Made by a program: the position numbers and the translations under genes. Below, piece after piece: positions 43,541 through 55,849 of a DNA stretch of 64,000 nucleotides (positions are counted from its first letter, which is position 1; each line of letters starts with the position of its first letter). Source of the DNA: Mesorhabditis belari. Taxonomy: Eukaryota; Nematoda; Chromadorea; Rhabditida; Rhabditidae. Under the pieces are notes generated by a model. The model made no database searches, was not told where the DNA came from, and saw only the letters and a program-made list of their open reading frames with translations. The stretch is taken from the NCBI GenBank assembly GCA_958450365.1, contig CAUEEP010000935.1, forward strand, positions 970,001 through 1,034,000, written 5' to 3'.

Positions 43541-44429
43541 TTAGGTTTTTCGGATATAAACAAGCGTATATAAACTAAACTTATTGTTGTGAGAGAAACT
43601 TTTTAAAATATGTCTTTCTGTATTTAAAAGTACGTTATCTTGTGTATATTTGGAATCTTTTTAAACGGATAATTTCTTATTTTTAAGATCTTTTTTTCTT
43701 GCTTTAGATGACCGACTTCAAAAATTTAGATGACTTTAGATGACCGACTTCAAGTTCGCGTCTGCCTACTTTACGACTTCAAATTGGGCAAAGGAATCAA
43801 ATAGGAACCAAATAGGAATCGCGGAATCCCATCGAGATTTGGTCAAAGCATTTGGGAATGATTTTCGAAAGCCGAAAGTTCAAAGGCCGATGCCGAACCT
43901 GGTTCCAACGCTTTCGGAATGGTGATGAAAGTCTCGAGGATCATGAACACTCTCTTCGACCTCAAGCGGTAGACAACGATATTTTGAGGGCTGCAATCGA
44001 ATCGGATCCATGTCAAACGACGCGTGAACTTGCTCAACAGTTTCTATGTTCAAATTCTACCATTAATGAGCATCTCCGCGCCATTGGAAAGACGGGAAAT
44101 GGCTTCCTCACGAGTTAAGCAGTGCAAACAAGGCTTCACGGGTCGCTATTGCCGGACTCCTCATCCACCACGCTAAATATCATGGCTTTTTTTGATTCTC
44201 TCGTTACTGGAGATGAGAAGTGGATCCATTTCGATAATACTATTCGAAAACAGAAATGACTAGGACCAGGAGAACGGCCAAATCCGACCATGAAACCGGG
44301 CATTCATAGGAAAAAGGCCATCTCCACGCCATTGGAAAGACGATTAGATGCGGATGCGCATCAGATGCGGGAAATGGCTTCCTCACGAGTTAAGCAGTGC
44401 AAACGCTCGTTTATATCCGAATAACCTAA
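43541..44429 (+). mobile_element. Mariner element with TIRs and TA duplication, dead transposase
   Basis: TIRs TTAGG(T)TTTTCGGATATAAAC and inverse bound 889 bases, flanked by TA (43539-40 and 44430-31). The interior decodes in shifting frames to mariner pieces: WFQRFRNGDESLEDHEHSLR (about 43895), IESDPCQTTRELAQQF, the WLPHELS region, LVTGDEKWIHFDNTIRKQ with the first catalytic Asp, and LGPGERPNPTMKP. The second half, including the later catalytic acids, is absent; a repeat of an earlier part (ISTPLERR ... SSRVKQCKR) sits there instead. Confidence 0.85.
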
Positions 44430-44434
44430 TAGAT

Positions 44435-45285
44435 CGAAAAAAAACAAACAATAACATGTCTTTACTGTTATCTTCAGTGTTTCTTAGCTTTTATGAATCT
44501 TTTATGAATCTATAAAAGATTCTACGTAAGAAGAGAGTAGAATAGCATTAATGAGCACTTATACCTGATTTTTTTCAAGATTTTTTGCGTATTTTGGGAT
44601 GAGAAAGCGCTTGAAACGATTCAATTTTTACTTTTTCTACTTTTTTTGTTTTCCAGTTGGTCTAGATGCTGTAAAAATCACAGAAAATGACAAAAGTTTG
44701 GTTAAAAACTTAAATTCTAATAAATTTAAGGATTTAATTTAAGGAATTTAAGGATTTAAGGATTTAATTCTAAGGATTCAAATAAAATTTACGAAAGTTA
44801 ATCTGAATCGAAGGTTTGCATCGATTTAAATCCAAATTCAAACGGAAATACAAAGAATTTCTCAAGAAATATCAATTTAAAAGAGCTTTTCATTAAAAAA
44901 AGCTTAGTTCTGATGGTTTTTAATCACTTTAAAAGATGTTTATTTGGAATTTGTCGCCGAGAAACATTCAAAAAGATAGCCTTGAATAAACTGAATGAAT
45001 CGAGCAATGTTTTCTGTCTCAATTGCTCAATAATCATCCATCTATTAGAGCTATAGCTTTTTGAAAACCGTAGAACTTGATTCTAAAGTTGATTCTAGTT
45101 TTATAAAGAAAAATTTGTACACAATTTTCTCGTTGAAGTGAAATTCGTGTTTAGCTTTGTCGTAAAATCGCCTCAGAGATTTGCGACACCGATTTTCTGA
45201 TTTCCTTAAGTGCTCCCCTCGATTGGAATTCAATTGGGTCTCGGGAATTGACTTGGAAATCTCGATTTCATCCACTCATTCAACC
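44435..45285. other. Non-coding stretch
   Basis: AT-rich, with TTTAAGGATTTAA units near 44730-44765. No gene seen. Confidence 0.45.
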
Positions 45286-45289
45286 CAAA

Positions 45290-45890
45290 TAACATCAAAC
45301 ATTCAAAACGATCGCTTTAAAGGTGTACTCCGGTCTAAAAGTTGTCTTTCAAGAATCGCGGTCATTTATATGTCGTAACCGATTATGAATGAGTGGGTCT
45401 AGGAGCGTCCAACCATCAAGTATTTGGTATCATTCAACGCAGAATCATTAATAATTATGTTAAATTTTTTAAATTAGAAAGATTGGATAAAAAGAAAAAA
45501 AATTATGGGGCCTCAAAGTTTCCTCTTGAACAAACGGTTTTTTTGCTCTAATTTTTTTCTTTTTATCAAATCTTTCTAATTTAAAAAATTTAACATAATT
45601 ATTAATGATTCTGCGTTGAATGATACCAAATACTTGATGGTTGGACGCTCCTAGACCCACTAATTCATAATCGGCTGAAATTCGTAATCGGCTACGGGGG
45701 TCCCGCCGATTTTGAATGAAACGTTGTAGCGCCGGCAATTTTTAACCTAAACTCACAAATTTGGTACCAATCGACGCAGAATTCAATTCGCTACAAGATG
45801 ATATAATATTGTCCTCATACATTAAAGGGTTGCTCTACTAGAAAGATTTGCCAAAAAATTTCATTCATAATCGGCTACGACATATATATT
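45290..45890. repeat. Long foldback sequence
   Basis: 45385-45495 (GAGTGGGTCTAGGAGCGTCC ...) and its complement at 45555-45665 form arms of ~110 bases with few mismatches. Further out, GTCGTAACCGATTATGAAT and AATCGGCTACGACATATAT extend a weaker pairing to 45890. Confidence 0.8.
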
Positions 45891-46202
45891 ACTCGATGCG
45901 TTTTAGTCTTCTCTACAACTATTTCCTATATGAAAAACGAGGTTTCCAATTGAGAAATGAAGAAAAACGCAATTTTTGCCTTCCGCTTCACCCTAAAACG
46001 TGAATATTTGGGCGAAAAGTAGATAAAGGCTACGTCCAATTGCATTTTAGCACTTCGATTCTTTTCTTTTGCATGTATTTTCTCAAATTTAACAGCAATC
46101 TTAAATATTATTTTTGGTTTTTTAATAAAAAACATTACATTCTAAAAGAATAATTTTATAAAAAAGATGAAAAGAATTAAGAAGACGTGAAAAGCAGGTG
46201 TT

Positions 46203-46834
46203 TACCATAAAAACTTTACTAGAAGAGCCCCCTATAGGGAGCGTCGCGTAGTCTAAGTTTACTCTCAAACAAACGCTCATATCTCGACACCAGTATGTTT
46301 GTTTCTGCGCGTTTAGATATCAAATTAATGTAGAGAAAGTGGGTGATCTTTTGAGATATAACACAGATTTTTAGCATTACCCAGCCTTAGAAAAAAAGCG
46401 ATTAAAAAAATGACAAAAAAAGCCAATTTTTCATCATTTTGTTCTAAGCGCTGGTTAATGCTAAAATATGTTTTATAGCTTTAAAAAAACCCCCGGTCTT
46501 TTCTACTTTAATTGATACCCAAGTGCGCAGAAACAAATGTCTGGGCGCCGAGATTAGAAAAAAATGATTAAAAAGTGGCAAAAAAGAGTCGATTTTCGCC
46601 GATTTTCAATCATTTTTTTCTAAGCGCTGGTTAATGTTAAAAATATTTTTTATAGCTCAAAACAATCATTGATCTTCTCTACTTTAATTTGATAATCAAG
46701 CGCTCAGAAAAAAACGTATTGGTGTCGAGATATGAGCATTCGTTTGAGTGTAAACTTAGTCTACGCGACGCTCCCTATACCGCTCCCTATACCGCGACGC
46801 TCCCTCGGACCGTTCTATTAGAGTTTTTACGGTA
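46203..46834. mobile_element. TACC(A/G)TAAAAACT inverted-repeat element
   Basis: Outer ends TACCATAAAAACTTTACTAG and inverse AGAGTTTTTACGGTA. Inside are inverted copies of AGTCTAAGTTTACTC.. ACGCTCATATCTCGACACC. The rim GGGAGCGTCGCGTAG is distinctive. Related in ends to the TACCGTA families. Confidence 0.75.
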
Positions 46835-46839
46835 ACACT

Positions 46840-47835
46840 GGTAGGATTTTCCTTTAGCCTGAGTACCTCTTTAAATTCTAATATCAATTATCATAATTTC
46901 TCAAGTACTCAACTTTTTCTTTAAAAAAAAAGTGAAAAAGAATAAACTGTCTTCAAAAATTTTAATCATTTTTTTACAAATCACATAAATAAAAAATCCT
47001 TTTTCTCCAAGGGAGTCCATTTCTTTTCTTCTTGTTAATCGATGGGGTCTCCATGCATTCCCCATTTCTTTTCTTTTCTTCTTTTCTTTTCTTCTTTTCT
47101 TCTTTTCTTTTCTTCTTTTCTTCTTTTCTTCTCTTCTTCAATATTTTCTCCTGCTTCCACTCTATTTTTTTTCATTTCCTTTTCCTTAAAATACCCATTT
47201 CTCCATCAATTACCCCAAAAAAAACTCGGCATTTCAATTCTATGAAAAATCAAAGTTCCACATTTCACTATATACCAGATTTAATAAAGCCTAAGTGCTT
47301 TAATTTTTTTTCAATTCAGCTTACCCATTGTTTACACAAATGTTATTATGCGATTTGCTTTAAAACAAGCTTTAAACAACAAGCTTTGCTTTAAACAGCA
47401 AGCTTTGCTTTAAACAACAAGCTTTGCTTTAAACAAACGTCTTTTCCAATAAGCTTTACACGATAAATTGTCTTTTTTACAGCTGATTTTTCGAATTAAA
47501 AGATGCTTCAATTTTTCTTTTGGCGATCATCTTTATCATCTTTATCATTATTTTTGGCGATCATCTTTATGAAATATATGAATCATCTTTATGAATCATA
47601 TCAGAGAGATTTTCACAATTTGTTTTGTAAGGATAATGGGTAAAAAGGGGGATTTTTACCCCTTTTTACCCATTATCCTTACAAAACATTATCCATTATC
47701 CTTACAAAACATTATCCTTACAGTAAGGGTAAAAATACAAACATACGCTTTTTTTTCATTCATTACACTTAATTTTGATTCAATAATCATTCAATAATCA
47801 AAATTAATCAACATATCCCTCTTTTTCGAGATTTA
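46840..47835. other. Non-coding stretch with simple repeats
   Basis: TTTTCTTC tract (47065-47140), CAAGCTTTGCTTTAAACAA units (47370-47440) and a hairpin GGATAATGGGTAAAAAGGGG / inverse (47629-47680). No gene seen. Confidence 0.6.
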
Positions 47836-47839
47836 TTCA

Positions 47840-48720
47840 AAGTTAATCCCACGGTTAATTCAAGGAGAGGTTCTTTCGTTAGAAATTCTTTCGTTTTAGA
47901 AATTCCAGTCACCTCCAATAAGTTTGTTTATAACTCTTTTCCAATAAGAGCTGCCAGAATTTGGAATCGACTCCTCAGTATTTTGAGAGAGTCCAATAGT
48001 CTCGAAATCTTTAAATTATCTGTAGATGATCTTGATCTTGAAGCTCTGATGATGATGCTCTGATGATCTTGATCTTGAAGCTCTAGTGGATCCTTGACTT
48101 TATCTGTGCTATATTACATGTGTTGCTTCGACACATCGACATTCACCAGGTTTCTATCGTTGGAAATTGATGAAAATGTTGAAATCCGCATTTCTTATAC
48201 TAAATTGGACTCGTTCTTATGCTAAATTGGACTCGGCTCCCCAGAGCTTTGAGAGAGTCCAATAGTCTCGATATCTTTAAATAATCTGTAGATGATCTTG
48301 TTCTTGAAGCTCTAATGGATTCTTAACGTTATCTGTGCTATATTACATGTGTTGCTTTTTATCGTGTTGCTTTTTATCAGCCCTTTTCGTGTTTTGTGTA
48401 TGAATTCATGTGTTTTAATCTTAAATCTAATTATCTCAGGTTCTGAATAAAGTATCTATATATATAATAGATCTAAATCCGAATCTGTGCACTAGAGAGG
48501 ATGCGTTTTCGAGAAATGCGCGAAGCAAGAACTCCCAAAATATTCTTGCACCCATTTTTAAACTTTTTTTCCATTCCAATAAAAAGCTTAGAGTCATATC
48601 TTGTTTTAAGCAACACATGTAATATATGGGTAGCACAGATAACGTCAAGGATCCACTAGAGCTTCAAGATCAAGATCATCTACAGTTTTCCCCGTCTTGA
48701 ATTATCTAAAAGTCTAATTA
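47840..48720. mobile_element. Cluster of non-LTR retrotransposon 3' ends
   Basis: 47880-48070 (+) decodes to VTSNKFVYNSFPIRAARIWN and LLSILRESNSLEIFKLSVDD, the usual C-terminal block of non-LTR reverse transcriptases (AARxWNxLP ... SLxxFKxxL). A second + copy of the tail is at 48225-48345, and an inverted 3' UTR piece (GCAACACATGTAATATA ..) at 48600-48700. Only 3' ends remain, as expected of 5'-truncated insertions. Confidence 0.7.
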
Positions 48721-48724
48721 ATAA

Positions 48725-49100
48725 AGTTTACATCAAAAAAGTAGCATCGTGCATGTCGATTAAGCTCACTACAACTCTTTAGAGATCAAATGGAAATGAA
48801 GTTGTTGAAAGGAAAAGAGGGAAAAGAGATTTCAAAAAGAGATTTCAAAAAGAGACTTCAAAAAGGGTTCTCTTTTTTCTTCTCTTCTCTCATTTCCGTT
48901 TCCTTCACATCTCTTTTTCCTTGACGATTCTCCAAAAAGGACACGCAAATTGAACGAATATTCGACAAACTCGTCTCTTCCACCCATAAACACCCAACCA
49001 CTTTTGGAGAGACATTTCCATACTCGGCTAAATAGCTGTACTTTTAAATAGCTGTACTTTTCTTGTACTTTTAAATAGCTGTACTAAATGATAAATTTGT
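48725..49100. other. Non-coding stretch
   Basis: GA-rich AAAGAGATTTCAAAAAGAG units, then TAAATAGCTGTACTTT units (49030-49085). Confidence 0.5.
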
Positions 49101-49105
49101 TCAAA

Positions 49106-50620
49106 CGTCTTGCATATGTACAAATGAAATAACTGGCTTTTACTGAATACCTAAAATTGTTAATATAGTATTTTTGGATTAGAGATTAGAGATCTATTGA
49201 ATTACAATCAAGAAATAAAAGATCGTCAAAGAAAATAAAGAAAACTTTAGACATTTTCCTTTAGACATTTAGATACTTTAGACATTTCATCGGGTGCATT
49301 CTATCAAACGACTTTTGTTTTTGTTTTTTTTTAAAAACCTGGATACAATGTGATTTTAAACTTTAGCAAACAAAAGCCATTTGCTAAAATGCATTTAGCG
49401 ACTATCTAGAAAACTTTAGCGTCTATCTAGAAAGCTTTAGCGTCTATCTAGAAAGCTTTAGCTCTTCTAAAATATTCCAACTTTTGATTGGCAAGCTGTC
49501 AACTCCCCGTATTTTTTCTTGGTACTAAGGTAGTTGAAGCGGGGGCCACTTTCTTTTCTTCAAAACCACTTTTTCTGAAATATTTTTATGCGTAGATTCC
49601 GAAAAACACAACGAGAACTTGGGAAAATGCGTTTTAAGCCAAGTTTCGGGGCTGCAAAGTGCGCTTGTTTATACCGTGTACTTTACTATATGGAGCCAAA
49701 GCTATCGACTATTAGGCCACTTTTTAAGGTGAAAACTAGAGATAAAACCATTTTTAACCACTAAATATTCATTTTCTAGCCTAAATTCACTGGTAGAAGC
49801 AAAAAAAACAAAACAAAATTTTGAGATTTTGTCTTATGTGGGGGGCCACATAGTCGAAATTTAGAAAATTTTTTTTTATTTTGCTTTAATTTGATCAGAA
49901 ACGTAATCAGTAGGTTAAATTATGCCAGAAAAAGTGTTTTTTGGCTTCAAAAAAAATGTTTTGAGAGGCCATTTTTAGGCATTTCTTTCCCAAGTGTATT
50001 CCGCACCTTACACTGTATGAGCGCGCACTTTGCAGCCCCGAAACTTGGCTTAAAACGCATTTTTCCAAGTTCTCGTTGTGTTTTTCGGAATCTACGCATA
50101 AAACTATTCCAGAAAAAGTGGTTTTGAAGAAAAAAAAAGTGGCCCCCGCTCCAACTACCTTAGTACCAAGAAAAATGCCGGGAGTTGACAGCTTGCCAAT
50201 CAAAAGTTGGAATATTTTAGAAGAGCTAAAGCTTTCTAGACCAAAGCTTTGATAACAAGTTCACTAAAATTATCAAAGTACTCTGCCTAAATTGTTTGTG
50301 TATTTGCTTTCGTTTTTCTTTTTTGATAGATATTATTATTATTATATCTAGCCGCTAAATGCATTTTAGCAAACGGCTTTTGGTTTGCCAAAGTTTAAAA
50401 TCATATTGTATCCACGTTTTAAAAAAAAAAACAAAATTCATTTGATAGAATGCATCCGATGAAATGTCTAAAGTGTCTAAATATCTAAAGCTTTCTTTTT
50501 TTCTTTGACGATCTTTCATTTCTTGATTGTAATTCAATAGATTTCTAATCCAAAAATACTATATTAACAATTTTAGTGTTCAGTAAAAGCCAGATATTTC
50601 ATTTGTACATATGCAAGACG
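49106..50620. mobile_element. 1.5-kb foldback element
   Basis: Outer arms CGTCTTGCATATGTACAAAT (49106) and inverse (ends 50620) are followed by further inverted segments: ATCAAGAAATAAA.GATCGTC, TCTAGAAAGCTTTAGC, TTGATTGGCAAGCTGTCAAC and CAAGTTTCGGGGCTGCAAAG with its partner at 50026. Pairing covers most of the two halves, with a ~350-base centre. No coding frame. Fragments recur at 50900-51010 and 52790-52850. Confidence 0.8.
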
Positions 50621-50627
50621 CACTTTA

Positions 50628-50814
50628 CCTACTTTTTTGATCGGCCAATTTTGGGCGGTTTGAAAATTAGAAGACCATGGTCTTCGTGGACACAAGATCT
50701 GATCGTCAGCTACATTTTCCGACCCCACATCGATAGGTTCTGATAAGCGGTTCTCGAGTTTTCGAGCAATTTAGGCGACGCTCACGGTGCACTACTATTA
50801 GAGAAAGTACGGTA
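50628..50814. mobile_element. TACCGTATTTTC MITE (family 2), left-truncated
   Basis: Matches 52227-52448 in inverse orientation (CATCGATAGGTTCTGATAAG) and ends TAGAGAAAGTACGGTA. Confidence 0.7.
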
Positions 50815-50819
50815 ATCTA

Positions 50820-51670
50820 ATTAATCTAATTAAATTACCCGCACTCAGTCCAGATTATCCAGCTGTGCGAAGAGTCAATCAATCGACCCAATTCTTTTGC
50901 TTGCCAATCAAAAGTTAGAATATTTTAGAAGGGCTAAAGTTTTCTAGATATCTAGTCGCTAAATGCATTTTAGCAAATTGTTTTTGTTTTGCTAAAGTTT
51001 AAAAACTACCTTAGTACCTTTTTCTTTAGTAAAATGATTTCTTTTTCAACTTGACTTGGAATTCTTTTTTTTCCAAGTTATTTTCAGATAATTTGAATTT
51101 TAAAGTTTTAAAAGTTTCGAAATTTGTGTCTTTTTGGATGCTCGATGTAATTCGATGAGCTGTGATCTTTTCGTTTGTTTTTTCTCGTTTTCCCCCCGCA
51201 AATCCACTTACGAAATCTAAGAAAAGCCGGCAAAATCGTCATTATTTTCGAAAATAAACATTGAAAATGAGTCATTGTTGGAAATAGTTTTGAAAAAGAT
51301 TCGAAAGCTTTTTGAGAGATCAAAAAAGATAGAGCTTTTATCTTTTGTGAAAGTTGATCAACTTGAAACTTACCAATGACTTATTTAGTAGAAGAATGCA
51401 AATTTGTTTACTGATTCTTTACTCTTAATCTTGTTTTTTTTTTTTGATTGTTTATAGATTTCTTCTAATAATTCTAATTGATGAGTATTATTTATAAAAA
51501 TTGTTTAATCATTTGGCTGCATTACTCAGATCTTTCTTTACTCTTGATAAACTTTGAAACTCATTGCAAAAACCTTATTCAAACTTTATTCAAACTTTTC
51601 TTTAAATGAATTTATCCTAAACTTAAAATCCTAGTTTTTAAAATGAGATTAATTAGATTAATTGGATTAA
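50820..51670. other. Non-coding stretch
   Basis: Starts with a fragment of the foldback element (50900-51010); the remainder is AT-rich with no supported gene. Confidence 0.45.
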
Positions 51671-51674
51671 TTAT

Positions 51675-52193
51675 TAGGTTGATGCATAAATCTTTTCGTT
51701 TTTTTCGTACTTCTGTTAAAAAGTAACAAATTCACGAATTAATCTATAGTTTGCTCTATAAAAAAAGTGTTTTTTTGTTCAATTTGCATCTTTTTAAATG
51801 AATTTCGGTTCACTTTCAAGCAAATTCGAGAGTGAAAAACGCCTTTTTCGTAAAAATCTATAAAAAACTCTACGGAAAAATTGGCTGAATGAATTTCTCT
51901 GAAATTTTGGCGAAATATCAAACGTTTTTTTCTCTATCCTTTTATCTATTGACACGAAGATAGGTTTTCTTTAGCTAAGGTGTCTAAACCGCATCATCGA
52001 GTTAGCCCTTTTTGACTACCCGACTTCATACTCTCAAGAAAATCCAGGCATTCAATATTTTTAAACCCGTTTTAATGTTATTTTGCAGAAAAATAATTGG
52101 TTTTTCTAATGAAATCAACCGTAGTTTAATTCGTGCATTTGTTGGCTTGAAACGGCAGACGAAAAGAAACAAAAACACTTATGCATCAACCTA
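51675..52193. mobile_element. Mariner-type MITE, GGTTGATGCATAA termini
   Basis: GGTTGATGCATAAATCTTTT (51677) and its complement (ends 52191), flanked by TA. 515 bases, non-coding. A second copy of very high identity is at 60199-60714. Confidence 0.85.
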
Positions 52194-52570
52194 TTAGATT
52201 AATTAGATTAATTAGATTAATTAGATTACCGTATTTTCTCTAATAGTAGTGCACCCTGAGCGTCGCCCAAATTGGTCGAAATCTCGAGAACCGCTTATTA
52301 GAACCTATCGATGTGGGGTCGGAAAATGTAGCTGACGATGAGATCTAGTGGGGGATTTGAGTGTTGAGCTTCTGCAAAAGCTTGGAAACCGTAAAATCGT
52401 CATCAACTCGGCTCGGCCGGGTGCACTACTATTAGAGAAAATACGGTAATTAGATTCATTAGATTCATTAGATTAATTAGATTCATTAGATTAACTAGAT
52501 TAATTCGATTAATTCGATTAATTAGATTAGTTAGATTAATTAGATTAATTCGATTAATTCGATTAAAATC
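52180..52570. repeat. TTAGATTAA tandem repeat enclosing a family 2 MITE
   Basis: Runs of ATTAGATTA at 52194-52226 and 52449-52565 flank a complete family 2 MITE (52227-52448; TACCGTATTTTCTCTAATAG and inverse), suggesting insertion into the satellite. Confidence 0.8.
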
Positions 52571-52649
52571 GATTTCTAAACACGTATTACCAGTTCTTTT
52601 CTATTAACATTTTAGAAAAAAATGTTTTAAAGCCAACTTTTCTTCCATT

Positions 52650-52945
52650 TAATGAGTTCTAATCGGATCACATGCTTGAACAGTTGTTCCCTATCCTCTT
52701 TTCCTCATCAATTTTCATGTTAGATCGTTTTTTTCTTTTAAAAAGCAATAACCTTAAAATTATTTAAAAAATTTTGAAATGGTTTTGGCTCTAGTTTTCA
52801 CCTTAAAAAGTGGCCAAATAGTCGATAGCTTTGGCTCCATATAGTTTGCTGAACAGTTGTTCCCTAACCCTCTTTTCCTCATCAATTTTCATGTTAGATC
52901 GTTTTTTTCTTTTAAAAAGCAATAACCTTAAAATTATTTATCTTT
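52650..52945. repeat. 92-base direct repeats around a foldback fragment
   Basis: ACAGTTGTTCCCTA ... CAATAACCTTAAAATTATTT occurs at about 52679-52770 and 52853-52945. Between them lies CACCTTAAAAAGTGGCCAAA..., a piece of the 49106-50620 foldback. Confidence 0.75.
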
Positions 52946-53089
52946 TATCAAAGATAAAGCCGCTTTAGTTGACACAAATGCCTAAGGTATTTGATTTTTT
53001 TTGATTGCAAATTGAAAATTGCTTTAAAATTGTGAAAGGAAAACATCAAAACCCGCTTTTTAAAAAAATTTTCGGCTAAACTCGAGGCT

Positions 53090-53335
53090 TTTGGCGACTA
53101 GGCGTGGCTCTTTTTTCTTGCATCCCGAATCTGCTTTCTCTAAATCCTCTAGAGCTTTTTTTTGTAAATCGTGTGATTAAAGTTTGGAATGCCCTTCCCG
53201 ACAAGTTGCTTTTGATCTCCACCGTGTCTGATTTTAAAAGGGCTACTTCGTTGCATTTTAAGAGACTTTGTCATCTTTTATCTGCTACATTTTTCATGTC
53301 GTTTTCGCACTTTATTTCTTTTTAAATAAAGTATT
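53090..53335 (+). pseudogene. Non-LTR reverse transcriptase 3' end
   Basis: The frame encodes FSCIPNLLSLNPLELFFVNR, VIKVWNALPDKLLLISTVSD and FKRATSLHFKRL, matching the RxxxxWNxLPxxL ... FKxxL tail of non-LTR ORF2. 5' truncated. Ends AAATAAAGTATTTATATATA. Confidence 0.7.
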
Positions 53336-53589
53336 TATATATATGTTACGTCCGAATCTGAGGAGACGTTCATCTCCGATCCGGACCTCCGAATCTGAGG
53401 AGATTCATTCTCCTCTGAAACGGACGTCCGACTCGGACGAAAATTATTTTTTAATTTAATTTAATTTTTCAAAAGCTACGTTTCCAATTTTACTGCCAAA
53501 GCAAAAATACTTCTATCTGAACCTAAATCTACCATTCTACCTAAAAAGAATTTTCAAAAAGTCCCGATTTCAGGGGGTCAGGGGGTGGT

Positions 53590-53725
53590 CTTCTGGTCTA
53601 TTGGAGACTGGTCTATTGGAGACTGGTCTATTGGAGACTGGTCTATTGGAGACTGGTCTATTGGAGACTGGTCTATTGGAGACTGGTCTATTGGAGACTT
53701 CTATTGGAGACTTCTATTGGAGACT
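53590..53725. repeat. GGTCTATTGGAGACT minisatellite
   Basis: Nine near-perfect copies of a 15-base unit CTGGTCTATTGGAGA. Confidence 0.95.
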
Positions 53726-53729
53726 GGTC

Positions 53730-55185
53730 TTCTATTAGAATTTTTACGATAGTTTACTAGGAAAAATCCTCATGCGAAATTCTTTTCTCTTTTCCGACAG
53801 ACAGCTGTTCCCCGCCCCCTTTTTTTCATTCTCGATTTGTTGATCTTTTTGCTCCAAAATCTTCCCATTTCGTCAAAACGTACATAGACAAAACTATGAC
53901 AAAACTGCAAAATTTGAAAACTTTTGTTTTTTGAGCTTTTTCTTGTTTCATTCATAAGTTTTTTAAAGCTTTCCCCTCGCCAATTTTTCTTTAAGACACC
54001 GGAAGTCGATTGTTTTGTAGAAAAAAAGGGAAACTTTTGTTATTCTTAAGGAATAAAACGTTTTGCTTGTTTTCTTGTTTGCTTGCTTGCTTGCTTTAAG
54101 GTTTAACTTTTCAAAAATTGATTTATTCGAAATGTTTTTGAGCTAAAATTGAGTGTTGTGTGTAGTAATCATTGTTAAATTAAATTAAAGCCATGTTAAG
54201 AACAAGACTTGACTCCAGATTAGTACAAATTACAAGTCAAATTGTTAACGACTACGCGACTGTAGGCTAAAAATGCCATGTTAAGAACAACCCTGTGTAG
54301 TAATCATTGTTAAATGACGAGTTTCAGCTTTTGTTTTTTTTAAATAAATGCTATTTTCTTTCTATTGCTTTTCTATTTCTATTGCTATTTTCATTATTGA
54401 GCTAAATTTTAAATCCCATTTGTTTACCAAAAAAGATTTTTTTGAAGATTACCGCAATTTAGAAATTTTTTTTATGAAAGCCATTTCACCCGTTCCACTT
54501 TCGTGCAATTCCCCTTGAAACTTGGTTTGAAAAATTGTATTGCAATGACTGAATGACTGACAAGATGACGTGACGCAATGCATTTAATTTTGTCAAAAGT
54601 TTATGTAAAAGTATTGTAAATGTAATGGGAAAATATGCTGTAACTTTAGCGGGATCTTTAACTTTACAATATGCTGTACTTTATAGTATCTTTAACGAAG
54701 CAAAAAGTTCCTTGTTTACTTGTTCTTTCTAAATTCTTCTCAACTCCATCTTTCCCTCAATTCTTCATGACTTTATTTTATTCCCGTTCTTATCCATTGG
54801 CATCTGGCTAAAATAACAACCTTTCATCCAAGTGAAATGATTCTTTTATTGGACGATTTAAAGTTATATTGAGTTTTCCCTGTGTTGGACTCTCTAAAAG
54901 TCAAGCAAAAAAAGTTTAACGAGTTCGAGAAAAGTTGCAATAAAATGACGCAAATTTGAAACAAATTTCTTTCAACTTTATTCAACAACTTTTTCTTCCA
55001 ACTTTATTGTGGCGAATAGCCACTAAAAGTTATCCAACTCTGACAGCCTAAAAATTGGAAAAGTATTGAGGAAATCGGTGCGCTTTTATTCTATTTCGCG
55101 CCCCAAAATCATTTATTGTTTTGTAGCTTGTTAGCTGAGTATCTTGTGTTAAAGCCTATATAAGGCAACTGTTGTTCATTTGTTT
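53730..55185. other. Non-coding stretch
   Basis: AT-rich. A duplicated phrase (GCCATGTTAAGAACAA, GTGTAGTAATCATTGTTAAA) occurs at 54165-54320. No gene seen. Confidence 0.45.
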
Positions 55186-55187
55186 CT

Positions 55188-55848
55188 GTTATCTTTCATT
55201 TTTTACTGCTTTCCTCTCATCGTGTGAAAGTTGTGTCCTAATTAGGGGGAGTGGGACAAATGCGACCTTTTTTTTGCGCACCCGAACATTTGCGCACCTT
55301 TTTTTCCGCACCCGGCCCATTAGCGCACCTTTTTTCGCGTTTTAAAAAAGCTCTAAAAAGCTAATATAGCTAATAACCAATTTCTATTCCAAAAGTTGTT
55401 TTTCTAGGTAATTCAAAGGTTTTCTAGGTTTTTCTAGGTGTCGAATTCAAATTTTGACATAACAGAGCGTGTGGAACCAATTTGAAAGACAAAACGTCTA
55501 GATCAAATTACAGAAAATTGTCGATTTGTATCTCTTGTCGATCTCTTTGTATAACTCCGCCCGTTGGCTTCCACAAGCTCTGATATGTCAAAATTTCGAT
55601 TCTACGCCCTAAAATTACCTAGAAAAACAACTTTTGGAATCGAAATTGGTTAATATTAGCTTTTTAGAGCTTTTGGAGCTTTAGAGCTTTTTTAAAACGC
55701 GAAAAAAGGTGCGCTAATGGGCAAGGTGCGGAAAAAAAGGTGCGCAAATGTCCGGGTGCGCAAAAAAAAGGTCGCATTTGTCCCACTCCCGTTATCTTTC
55801 ATTTTTTTACTGCTTTCCTCTCATCGTGTGAAAGTTGTGTCCTAATTA
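55188..55848. mobile_element. hAT-like MITE (subfamily B) with ~57-base flanking repeat
   Basis: The element starts GGGAGTGGGACAAATGCGAC at 55247 and ends at 55790. The flank GTTATCTTTCATTTTTTACT ... TGTGTCCTAATTA stands on both sides (55188-55244 and 55791-55848, one T longer). It resembles 21992-22422. Confidence 0.85.
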
Positions 55849-55849
55849 A

